Below are positions 46,118-55,624 of a stretch of DNA of 64,000 nucleotides, in pieces; positions within the stretch are counted from its first letter, which is position 1; each line of letters opens with the position of its first letter. The position numbers and the translations under genes were made by a program. Location: assembly GCF_905163445.1 (NCBI RefSeq), contig NC_053182.1:20543501-20607500 (forward strand), in the 5' to 3' direction. The DNA comes from Pararge aegeria (Eukaryota > Arthropoda > Insecta > Lepidoptera > Nymphalidae). Below the pieces are notes generated by a model. It was given only the letters and a program-made list of their open reading frames with translations, searched no databases and had not been told where the DNA came from.

Positions 46118-46437
46118 AAAGCCGATACATAATCAATACATATTTGAAAATTTAATTTATGTACATAAAAATATACCAAAATTTAAAAAGAAAGTGGACT
46201 GTAACAATATTAATATTAGAAGTAAAAATCAACTTGTAGTGCAGTTTACTAGGCTGCATAAAATTAGTAATTCATTTAAGGGTAATTGAAATAATATTTG
46301 TATTTCATAACAAATTACCAGATGAAATCCTTGAGGTGTCTCTCAATAAGTTCAAAGTTTGTATAAAACGTAAGCTTATAGAAAAATCCTATTATAATAT
46401 TAAGGATTACATGTATGAAAAAACTTGGGTATGAATC
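46118..46437 (+). mobile_element. LINE C-terminal fragment (FYNKIP-type family)
   Basis: Frames read YIFENLIYVHKNIPKFKKKV, INIRSKNQLVVQFTRLHKIS then, after a frameshift, LPDEILEVSLNKFKVCIKRK and IKDYMYEKTWV with a stop. This is the conserved C terminus of a widespread insect LINE. It is 5' truncated. Confidence 0.75.
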
Positions 46438-46469
46438 TCGAATTTCATAGCTAAACGTTAACTCGACTG

Positions 46470-46590
46470 TGAGATGGTGATAACATAAAAAACCTGGCTA
46501 AATTTGTTGTGTGCTCTTCTTTGACCAAGGCGCATTTGGAACCCTCGTAGCTTTAGTTTTATGATAAAGAATATAGTTATTACCATCACT
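46470..46590 (-). repeat. Dispersed repeat family D fragment
   Basis: Reverse copy with GGCGCATTTGGAACCCTCGT, AGCTTTAGTTTTATG and GTTATTACCATCAC. Confidence 0.6.
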
Positions 46591-46677
46591 AACAGTGTAA
46601 CATGTTAAATGTATGAAAGCTTCAGAGGTGCCTTTTATAAGGTCTACATCTATAAAACATTTTTTTTATTTTCTTAG

Positions 46678-46908
46678 ACTCCCTCACATGGTTTAGGCCG
46701 TAGTCCATCACGCTGTCCCAGTGCGGATTGGTGGGATCCACTCGCTTTTGAGAACATTATAGAGAGCTCTCAGGGATGCAGGTATCCTCACGATGTTTTC
46801 TTTCACCGTTAAAGCAAGTGATATTTTAATTACTTAAAACGCACATTACTAAGAAAAGTCAGAGTAGCTTGCTGGGATTCCATCTCGCGCCCTTATCACC
46901 GCTTAAAT
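46678..46908 (-). repeat. SINE family B copy
   Basis: TTTAGGCCGTAGTCCATCAC, AGTGCGGATTGGTGGGATCC, TATCCTCACGATGTTTTC and GCTTGCTGGGATTCCATCTC (decayed B box). Confidence 0.7.
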
Positions 46909-47162
46909 ACTAATGCTACATTCCTTATAAAATCTTAGTCATCGTTCACGCCTCGTTACCACAGTTAACACCTTGCTAGAGTTCAAATAGTGCGCATTAT
47001 TCATATGCGCTGGCGTTTGGGAACCAGCGTTCTGGAATTTTGCTTTTGCTGGGAACTTTTGCTCGCCATTTGTTGCTGTTAAGTCTATTTAAATATATTC
47101 GTACTATCATGAGTCATCATTTTATCATAGTTCATAAGTACAACTAGGTACGAATATGATAA

Positions 47163-47295
47163 AATGAAGCGATGATAGCCCAGTGGGTAGGAGCCCAGAG
47201 ACTTCACTTTCGGGGAGCCGAGTTCGAATCCCAGCACGCACCTCAACTTTTCAAAGCTATGTGCGTTTTAAGTAATTAAAATATCACTTTCTTCA
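47163..47295 (+). repeat. SINE family B head
   Basis: GCGATGATAGCCCAGTGGGT (A box), GGAGCCGAGTTCGAATCCCA (B box) and GTGCGTTTTAAGTAATTAAA. It has the best-preserved tRNA-like head of the family here, 3' truncated. Confidence 0.75.
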
Positions 47296-47299
47296 ACAA

Positions 47300-48320
47300 C
47301 TTCCTTACCAAAAGAAGATTTAAAGTAAACTTTCAAATGTAAACTGTTTTGTCGGTTAGACGCTAATTCGGTGGTAAAACCTCGATATCATAAAATAGAG
47401 ATAAAAAAGATGGAGATTATGTGAGTTAATCTACGGGTTCAACGGATTAAGTTAAGATGACACCAATCGGGTGCCATAAGCAACACAAGCGGAGTTGTTA
47501 AATAAAAATTAAATAAAAAAAGCCTTTATTTCTAGAAACATGAGATAGAACAATGCAATTTAAAATGATTTAAGTTCATAAAAACATTTAAAATACATAC
47601 ATTACATTTATCATTAAAAATATTGCATTATTTTTAATTTGTTGATATAATTATTAGAATAATATAAAAATATAATTAAGTAACTATATAATATCAAAAT
47701 AGATTAAATTATGTCGCCCGTTTCAGATTGCCTATTGGCTAAGAGGCTAAAAGAGGAGTTGTTACGTAACATTAAATTGGTTGTTAACATCGGAAGTTTT
47801 TGTTTTGAAGCTGAATCCTGAAACTGACATTAAAGACATGAGCTATGAGATAAAATAGTTATAGTTTTATTCGGCGGAAACCTTTCAACAAGTCTTTTTA
47901 TATTTGATGGCACCGATCGGGAGTCACACGCCGAAAATTAATGACACCCCTCAGGTGCCATTCGCAATGAATCGGTTAAAGCTTATATTTCGAAAATTTG
48001 ACACTTTCAAATATATTTTCACAGATAATATTTATTTATATTGATGCAAGCTCATGTTTTATGCATGGCCGCTATTTCTAAAAAACAACGAAAATCTTCA
48101 AATAAATAAAACATTTATTGAAACATATTTTACGTTGTTTACAGGCCTAAGTCTAGGCCCTTGAAATCAAAAAAGTTGAACACCTCTGCAATTGGAACGT
48201 ACCAGCTCGTTGCGATGCGCGGCGCAAAACCGCGAACGGAATAAGCCGCGCTGCGTGATTATTGTGAGGGGGTGCGGGCCCGGCGCGCGGGGCTTGTCGT
48301 AACGCCCATTGGAGGAAGGT
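47300..48320. other. No gene recognised
   Basis: AT-rich with a GC-rich patch at 48200-48300 (GATGCGCGGCGCAAAACCGC). No exon recognised. Confidence 0.35.
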
Positions 48321-48329
48321 CAACCACCA

Positions 48330-48422
48330 CAAAAAATTTAGCCGGGTGTGTTTTTTTTGTTATCACCATCTCACATTGTCGTTTGAAAATATTCAAGAAG
48401 TAGCCTGGTTAGAGCAATAATT
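48330..48422 (+). repeat. Dispersed repeat family D fragment
   Basis: AATTTAGCCGGGTGTG, TTATCACCATCTCACATTGT and GTAGCCTGGTTAGAGCAATA. Confidence 0.6.
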
Positions 48423-48744
48423 ACCAAACCATTAGAATCAAATCAGCCGAAAGTCAATAACTTTGATGACAAAACGTAAAAGGCAGGCTTGTAAAATATA
48501 ATGTAAGGACAGCCCTCACATTTTATTTTTATCTAGTACTAATTCAAGTGCATTGCGCAGGACATATAAATTGTAATCTCTTTAAGCCCGTTTTGGTCAA
48601 TTGGAATCCTTAACTAGCTCAGAGCCGACTCAGGACGACTCCAACGGATTTCCGGCTTGCAGCTAAATGCCAATTGTTCCTTGTGAGATGTGCAAGCAGA
48701 TTGCGATCCGGTTCAAGCGTTTGTAATAGCAGAGGAGTCCACAT

Positions 48745-49085
48745 AATAAATAATATATATATACTACAACAATACACACATAAAAAAAGTAGTTTATCGT
48801 ACAGTTCGTAAATACCAACAAAAATAACACGAAAGCGGGTTGTCTAATTCTGCCCGTGACATCCAACTAGACATTTCGTACCTCCGCAGTCCCGTCGTGA
48901 CCACGATCCCATAATATTATCGTGGTATGTAACCGTTGAACTATTTTTAAGAAATACGCACATCGCCATCTAGCTCCATAGTAAGCGTAGCTTGTGTTAT
49001 GGGTACTAAGATGACTGATGAATATTTTTTATGAATAATATAGCTACATACATACTTATAACACACAGATACACCCAGACACTAC
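48745..49085 (-). repeat. SINE family A copy split by an insertion
   Basis: The body resumes at CGCACATCGCCATCTAGCTC after an unrelated insert at about 48781-48955. AATACACACAT and AATACGCACAT flank the insert. The tRNA-like end is missing. Confidence 0.65.
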
Positions 49086-49278
49086 CACTAAACAGACGAT
49101 GGATAGAGATATGTTAGGAGTATCTAGTACTCCTAGCATAGCTCTCTCCATCGCTCGTTGAGTTACTCTGAGCCTTCTTATGAGGCACATAGTAAGCGAC
49201 CACGTTTCAGGTCCGTAAATCATTTGAAGAGGTAATAATATAATAATAATAATTTGTAATATGGTATTTATGTTTATA

Positions 49279-49393
49279 TTTGACGGCCGATTAGCGCAGT
49301 GGGCAGCGACCCTGCTTTCTAAGTCCAAGGCTGTGGGTTCGATTCCCACAATTGGAAAATGTTTGTGTGAAAAACATGAATGTTTTTCAGTGT
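49279..49393 (+). repeat. SINE family A head, well preserved
   Basis: TTGACGGCCGATTAGCGCAG with an A box near 49292-49303 and GGTTCGATTCC at 49336-49346. It is cut after ATGTTTTTCAGTG by RTE-derived DNA. The spacing is right for pol III boxes, but the sequence is a SINE, not a functional tRNA. Confidence 0.75.
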
Positions 49394-49469
49394 TGTTTTT
49401 TATGCCACGTGATTAAATCAGAAATGAGGAGATCCGAACAAGAACTAGAGCTACAGACATAGCTCAGTG

Positions 49470-49625
49470 AGTCGCGTAGCTGAAGTGTCAATGGGCGGGC
49501 ACATAGCTCGGAGAACGATGGACGTTGGGGTCCTAAGGTTCTGGAGTTGCGACCCGCCGGTAAACTAAAAAATATGTCCAACAGTGGATGTCAATCACTT
49601 GAATTGACGATGATAATGATAATAA
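49470..49625 (+). mobile_element. RTE-like LINE C-terminal fragment
   Basis: GGGCACATAGCTCGGAGAAC encodes GHIARR. GATGGACGTTGGGGTCC and GTCCAACAGTGGATGTCAAT follow, and the copy ends ATGATAATGATAATAA. Several frameshifts. Confidence 0.6.
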
Positions 49626-50023
49626 CTATTCAGACATAAACTAAACATATTTTTTTCCAAGGAGATTTATTGCATTCTGATAGATAAAGAATAAGCGATT
49701 TTGGCAGGATTTGAAATAAAAACGAAACGTTTGAATCATTTTTCGTGCAGAAGATGTGATGTGATGACAAGTTCTATTTTAAGTTCGTTAGAAGCTTTAT
49801 TGTAACATAATTAGGTACATAATAAAATAAATGCGAACAGGTATGCCTTGTTTTGTTGGTTAGGCTTTCACGCTTTAACTACTCAACTAATTGTCATATA
49901 AATTTTGCACGTACGTTGTCAGATGTACTGGTACATAAAAGGACATAGTAGGGTATGTTTTATTCGGCCAAAAAATCTATGCCCGAGGGATAGAAAAATT
50001 ACTTTTAGAAACCATCTTAATTA

Positions 50024-50215
50024 TTGACACCATCTCTTCGACTACAAGTGTGTACCATCTCGTTAACACTGCCCCTGGAAGTTGCCTGTGCCGAGTGCTC
50101 TAACAATACAAAGGAAAGGATACAGAACTGTTTCTCTAACGCAAGTGTTTGCCTAGATACTTACCTAGACAAATATGATTTGCAACGGAAATATATGAAT
50201 ACTTTGAAAAGTTAG
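50024..50215 (+). pseudogene. Chemosensory protein (OS-D)-like C-terminal remnant
   Basis: The frame contains PLEVACAECSNNTKERIQ and, further on, LDTYLDKYDLQRKYMNTLKS before a stop. The C-A-x-C-S/T-x-x-x-K-E-R-I spacing followed by a L-x-x-K-Y-D-x-x-x-K-Y ending matches the second half of insect chemosensory proteins. These are small secreted proteins with four conserved cysteines that bind hydrophobic ligands. The first half, signal peptide and first cysteine pair are not found upstream in any frame. This is likely a fragment, or an exon of a gene I cannot complete. Confidence 0.4.
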
Positions 50216-50408
50216 ATAGGTATAATGGAAAAGTTATCCTTCTTCCTCGTATTTTATAAATAATCTAGCTGTAACCGGGACTTCATCCTCGTAACTTAAG
50301 TTCCCTAAGTTCCATATATTTTTGTGAATTCTTTATTATGTATTTCATTTTTCACGGCCTCCCTGGCGCCTACTAAAAGGAGCTTCTGTTTTTCTGAATT
50401 TCTCTTGT

Positions 50409-50617
50409 CTGGTCTAGTAGGAGGCTTTGACCGTGGTTAGTCACCCTACCGACAAAGACGTGCCGCTAATCGATTTAGTGTTCCGGTACGATGTCGCGTA
50501 GAAACCAATTAGGGGTATGACTACCATACACCTCAACAGGTTACCATCTTAGACTGCATGACTTACCACCAGGTGAGATTGCAGTCAACGGCTAACTTGT
50601 AGTGGAATAAAAAAAAT
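50409..50617 (+). repeat. SINE family C, well-preserved body
   Basis: GTCTGGTCTAGTAGGAGGCT, GACGTGCCGCTAATCGATT, TACGATGTCGCGTAGAAACC and GGTGAGATTGCAGTCAACGG, then TTGTAGTGGAATAAAAAAAA. Confidence 0.75.
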
Positions 50618-50619
50618 TG

Positions 50620-52045
50620 TATGCTGGTATGCTTTTTGACTGACTTCCTGTAAAAAGAGGAGGCTATTAATACGGTTGATTTTTTTATGTATGCACAGAC
50701 ATAACTCCGAAAAAATATTTTTTGTTGTGAAGGGAGTTATTCCAAAATGGTCTCATTTAAATTTGATATACCTAGATCTGACGAAGGTTTTCGGAGACAA
50801 AAAACACGACAACCGAACTATTCAAAAAATATAAATAATTCAAAAAAATAACAGGAAAAATAGAGGTACAGAGGAGAACAGACAGAAGTTTCTAGGGAAG
50901 ATTGAAGAAGTAATCTCTTTGTAGTTAATTAACAGTGTGCTATAAGTTCAGATAGATTGATGTTTGAGTTTACAATATGTGCCATGTTGTAATAAGAGAT
51001 ACTTAAACGATTAAACGTTGTAAGATATGAATATGTGGTTTCTTTTATACGTAACCTATTCTGTGTCTCGAGTTCTAATTGAAGAAACTTTCCTCTAGTA
51101 ATCAAAACATATCTCGTACTGAAATCGCTTCAGGTGGTCTTATACGCAACAAAAAGACTTGCTTAATGTGTCGTGTGATGCAAAAAACGATAAGCACGAG
51201 AGATCGCAGACAGAGAGACGCCGCGCCGGCCGCTGCACCCAGACGCATGCACGCAGCGCGCGGTAAATATAGATGCGCGTGCGCAATGTGCGTATAACGT
51301 TGATATATCGTGCAGACCGATTTTGCAATAAGTCGCAGATTTATTGTGTCACTAGCGGTTGCTTGGCGACTTCATCCACTTACAATTTGTAATCCTATTG
51401 TAGTCTTGCTTAATCTATAGATTTGCAGAAAAAGGTTATTCGGAGAAACAGATAAGTAACCAGATAGTTTACGTAGTACACAAAATCCTTAGTCTATGAT
51501 TAAAGTAGGTATATCTTAGTTGATGAAGATGTTTGCAGATGAAAATCAACGAACGATAATAAATTATCCGCTAGTCGCATGTAGTGCATTTATTTAGGAA
51601 GTACTTAGTATAATAATAATTAATCCCTACATCGAAGTATACAATACAGGTTTTAAAAATCCTATTTTAATTCCATACAGAAGCTAAGCAATAACAAAAA
51701 TAAACGAAACATAAATCTTTTGACATCAAGTTCTCTCGCTTAATCGGTGATTTCTTGGAGAGAGTGTTACACGCAATTAAAATTAATTAGCCACTAGAAA
51801 TGCTTCCTATTTATGCTATACCTCATCAAAGACGATATCTTTAAATGTGCGTATGCGCAGCCGCTTTCGCGGTTTCTGTCTGATTCTCGATATAGTTCAA
51901 TCCTTGAATCATGTACATGGTTCAGAGCGAGTCATCTATTATACATTATTGGTCGGTGATGGTGGAACTATTAAATTATTTCTTTTTGACAATTAATCTT
52001 TATTTCATATATTTTATTGCATGAAGATTATTTGTATTTATTAAA
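50620..52045. other. No gene recognised; GC-rich patch at 51190-51300
   Basis: 51190-51300 is rich in GCGC/CGCG and short open frames on both strands (GACGCCGCGCCGGCCGCTGC), with TAAATATAGATGCGCG nearby. It could be a promoter, but no gene was recognised next to it. Confidence 0.3.
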
Positions 52046-52047
52046 AG

Positions 52048-52365
52048 GTGATAGCCTAAGCTGTTAGTTGTTAGTTTAGCACATGGGCTTCACTTTTGGG
52101 GGGCTTTCGGAACATCTTTGTTATGACTAAGCATACATAATGAGAATTTTTAGCAATTATTTATCATTTGCTTTAACGGCGAAGGAAAACATCACGAGGA
52201 AACTGGTACGCCTGAACTCTCCATAATTTTCTCAAAGGCAAGTGAAGACCCCCAATCCGCACTTGGCCAGTGGTGGATTACTGTCTAACCCTCTTAATCC
52301 GTGAGGAGACCCGTGCCTTGTAGTGGGCCAGTGATGGTTTATATGATATTGATGATGATGACTTA
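52048..52365 (+). repeat. SINE family B, diverged full-length copy
   Basis: GGTGATAGCCTAAGCTG, CATCACGAGGAAACTGG, CAATCCGCACTTGGCCAGTG and CCTTGTAGTGGGCCAGTGAT. Confidence 0.7.
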
Positions 52366-52369
52366 TATT

Positions 52370-53465
52370 TTATAGTTGCGTTTAGAATTATTAATTGATT
52401 TTTCAGAATGGGGTAAGTTAAATAAAGACACAACTTAAGAGAGTTTCACCGATAAAAAACAGAAACTCTGCCAGAACACGTTTCATAAGATAAAAAACAG
52501 AAACTCTCCCAGAACATGTCAGTAACATTGGACTTGGTTCATATAGGTATACTTGGATGTTTAAATTAAAATAATTTTGCGTGCAACATTTGAAACGTGG
52601 GTGGAGTAAAACTTTTGATACTAATACTGCATGTGATAATACAAAATTTCTAGCTCTTTTTCCTCCTGTTTAAGTTTGTAACGTTCTTTTAAATCATCTA
52701 ACGTACCTAATGTGCCTTAATGTAACATTGAAATTTCACTCTAAATTCCGAACCGAGATTAGTACGTTTCTAATCTAAGTTTTCGATTGTAAATACTCTG
52801 TAACGTAAACAGTAAAGAAAGAGTTAATTGGAGTCGTTTATAGATCATTTTGTCAACACTTCAATAGTCACTTTAAAATGAGTAGAGTTATGTCTATTTT
52901 GCTATGACCTTACAGTGTAACTAAGATACTCGATAACGACTCCGCGATAGTGAGCGTGCAAATCTTATACCTGCCAGTAAAACAAAGTTACGGTCTAAAA
53001 GTTATCGAATAGTCGCATAAGAAGTTCACTTAAAAAAAACTTAAATATCTAGAAAACATTTTTGAAGTCATTTGAAAGCGTTGTTTGATTTCCCGTGAAC
53101 GTTCAACATAACGAGCTAACTTTATTGAACATGTTTTATTTACACAATAAGTCAGGCCTCAATAGATCAATGGTCTCGTGTTTCTACAGAGGTAGTTGTT
53201 ACAAGATTGAATATAGAGTACCTAAGTACCTACCTAATGTAAAGTGCTCAGGATAATGCCGGGGGCGCCTCACCAAGGGAGGTCCATTGGTCGTTAGAGA
53301 ATTACACCGAGTCCAGTAAGCTTAGTAAAATAAAATTTGTATGCTCGTAATCGTGGAGCCGTTTTCGAGTTTCGAAAAACTGTAACACCAGAGCAAACTT
53401 TTGGGTCGTAAATTATGTATACATGTTTTTAATTTTAATAATAAAGTTTATATATTGCATTTTGC
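52370..53465. other. No gene recognised
   Basis: AT-rich. It contains a short duplication, GATAAAAAACAGAAACTCT, near 52452 and 52490. Confidence 0.4.
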
Positions 53466-53469
53466 TATA

Positions 53470-53732
53470 AAATAAATAAATAAATACTACGACAATACAC
53501 ACATCGCCATCTAGCCCCAAAGTAAGCGTAGTTGGGTTATGGGTGCTAAGATAGCTGTTGAATATTTGTACGAAAATAATACATATAAATACTTATAATA
53601 TACAGATAAACACCCAGACACTGAAAAACAATCATGTTCATCACACAAACATTTTCCCAGTTGTGGGAATCGAACCCACGGCGTAGGGATCAGAAAGCAG
53701 GGTCCCTGCCCACTGCGCCAGTCGGCCGTAAA
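53470..53732 (-). repeat. SINE family A, full length
   Basis: From the AAATAAATAAAT tail through ACGACAATACACACATCGCC, CACTGAAAAACAATCATGTT and TGTGGGAATCGAACCCACGG (B box reversed) to CTGCGCCAGTCGGCCG (A box reversed). This is the most complete copy. Confidence 0.85.
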
Positions 53733-53754
53733 TTAATTTAATTAAAAATTAGCT

Positions 53755-53945
53755 ATGTGGGCAACGGTAGGTCAGAATAGATTTGTCACCACCCACCACT
53801 ATTCCCACGGGTTAAGTACAAGGCGACTAAGGGAATATAACGAAGAACGCGCAGCAGCCAGCAAGGTCTTACTACCACCTATTGCGCATGACAAACCCTT
53901 TCATTGGGAGAGCCTCTAGTCCAGCAGTGGAATGTTACAGGTTCT
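53755..53945 (+). repeat. Dispersed repeat shared with 33490-33620
   Basis: AAGGCGACTAAGGGAATATA, CAGCAGCC, ACTACCACCTATTGCGCATG and GAGCCTCTAGTCCAGCAGTG resemble the segment around 33520-33600. Probably a LINE 3' region. Confidence 0.45.
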
Positions 53946-53959
53946 AAAATTATAGAGTA

Positions 53960-54215
53960 CTAGATGTGCCCTGCGTCTTCGCCCGCTTTTTTTGGAAGGC
54001 AGCGTACTGCTTCATAGTCTACACCTATAGTCAAACATGAGATTTATTTACAAACATTTTTTTACCTTACGTTTTTTTTGTCTTCATGAAAAGTATACTA
54101 TATTATATCTAGTACCTCCAAGAATATGTATAAAAAGTTTCATGAATATCGGTTTAGTAGTTTTCGTGTAGCGTAACAAACAAACTTACATTCACATTTA
54201 TAATATTAGTAGGAT
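53960..54215 (-). mobile_element. Helitron-like fragment
   Basis: It ends TTCACATTTATAATATTAGT, the reverse of the ACTAATATTATAAATG terminus, preceded by GTTTTCGTGTAGCGTAACAA. 5' end located only on this side. Confidence 0.45.
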
Positions 54216-55189
54216 AGATGTTCTTAACCGACTTTCTATACCATATACGTATAACAATCATAGGTATACTAAGGGTACAGATAAAGTATGATTTTCCTTA
54301 TTCGATCATCGTATACGTAGGTACCTATTGCCCAGGAGTATTATAGTCGTACGATATGAATTATGAAGGTGGGTGATGTACGCATACTAGTGTATTCATC
54401 ATGATATGCCGCCTCAATGCGATACTCAATACGGCTCGGATCGTCACAAAAGAGTTGGCACAGAGCTTGACAATTCGAAATGCGATCATGTTATGATAAA
54501 GCATACGATGAGATATTACGTACGACACAATATATACGACGATAGGTTCACAGTCTTTTTTTTAAATAGGTACAATTAAACACTGTAAAGATGTGTTAAA
54601 ATGGAACTTATGCTATTCATTTTAAAGTTAAAATTCGTGTCCGTTGCTGCAGTCAGCGCTCAGAGTGCAAAATTTAAGGAATATAAATCTGTGTTACAGA
54701 ATTTGCGACTGTTATAGTCGCATATTCTATAGATTTGGAATAGATTTTAGATTTTTATTGTTGCATTGGGTTACTATTACGTAATAACGTTTCGGTGCTC
54801 GAAAACGACTTAACGGTTACAAGTACTAGGGGTACAGATCTTCGGTGGGCGCAAGCTTGTAGGCCTTAGGACGGCATGTAAGACGATTGTTCAAGTAATT
54901 GATCGGTGGTTGGATTCTTATCAGGTTTTTTTAAATCTCGTTAAGAACTTATTAATTTCAGAAAGAAATCACCCATAAAAGCACCTAACCACTGTGAGAA
55001 CGATACAAACACATATACATGTAAAGTACAAACAACACTAATCCTCCCCAAAACGAGTTCACAATGGATTTAAAGAAAAATCTTCTTTCTCTCTCTCTTC
55101 TATCAATCTCTTTTAAACTATTTGTATCTCAAAATATAAGATGTTAAGACTGATGTGAAAGGCATATACTAATTTCGGCATCGACGGTA

Positions 55190-55270
55190 GGAGAGCCGTA
55201 GCTTAATTGGTGAAAGCGCTTAGGCCGCTTTTGCCCGAGAGTTGCAGGTTCAAATTATAAAATTGATAAT
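55190..55270 (+). repeat. tRNA-like pseudo-sequence
   Basis: GAGAGCCGTAGCTTAATTGG and GAGAGTTGCAGGTTCAAAT resemble A and B boxes with an anticodon-like middle. No matching acceptor stem is visible, so I take it for a SINE relic. Confidence 0.35.
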
Positions 55271-55462
55271 TCCTCCAAATGTAGGTAAAACACTAATAAA
55301 AATTATAAAAATATTAATAAATTAAAATAAGATGTTCTGTTTTTAACACTTTGTGAATGTACTTATTTTCTTTCTTTCTTCTTTCTGCAGGCCTGTGTAC
55401 TCTAGAGGTAAACTTGCTTAGTTTGCAGGTGAGAAGCTGGCTCCTTATCAATAGGTACTCAC

Positions 55463-55624
55463 CCAAGCAGCCAGCGCGCGTCAGCTCGTAGTAGCCGGTG
55501 AGGCAGTCCAGACACCGCGGGGGCGCCGCGCCGAGCGCGCAAGTGCAGTCTCCAGAAGTGGCATCACAGTCTCCGTCGACGGCCGCTTCACCGCACGAGC
55601 ACGAAGGGCAACCTTCCTCTACAC
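55463..55624 (-). CDS. Matrix-protein exon j: last LE module seen
   Basis: This exon has 162 bases, acceptor TATAG and donor GTGAGT, ending in phase 1. It begins VEEGCPSCSCG and ends YYELTRAGCLG. All eight cysteines of the module are present. In laminin alpha chains the final LE is followed by the coiled-coil domain II. I could find no following exon in the 55 kb to the left, but short non-repetitive coiled-coil exons would be hard to see by eye. Confidence 0.85.

Noticed and set aside
45667..46119. 150-codon ORF as a repeat-protein gene
   Set aside because: It exists because the 87-base tandem unit is divisible by three; there is no start context, no flanking exon, and the units look like a minisatellite.
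49336..49346. Possible functional tRNA gene at the GGTTCGATTCC box
   Set aside because: The A and B boxes belong to SINE family A; the same body follows in several copies and no acceptor stem pairs.
55190..55270. tRNA gene upstream of the last matrix-protein exon
   Set aside because: It has tRNA-like boxes but no complete cloverleaf; the T arm runs straight into AT-rich DNA.
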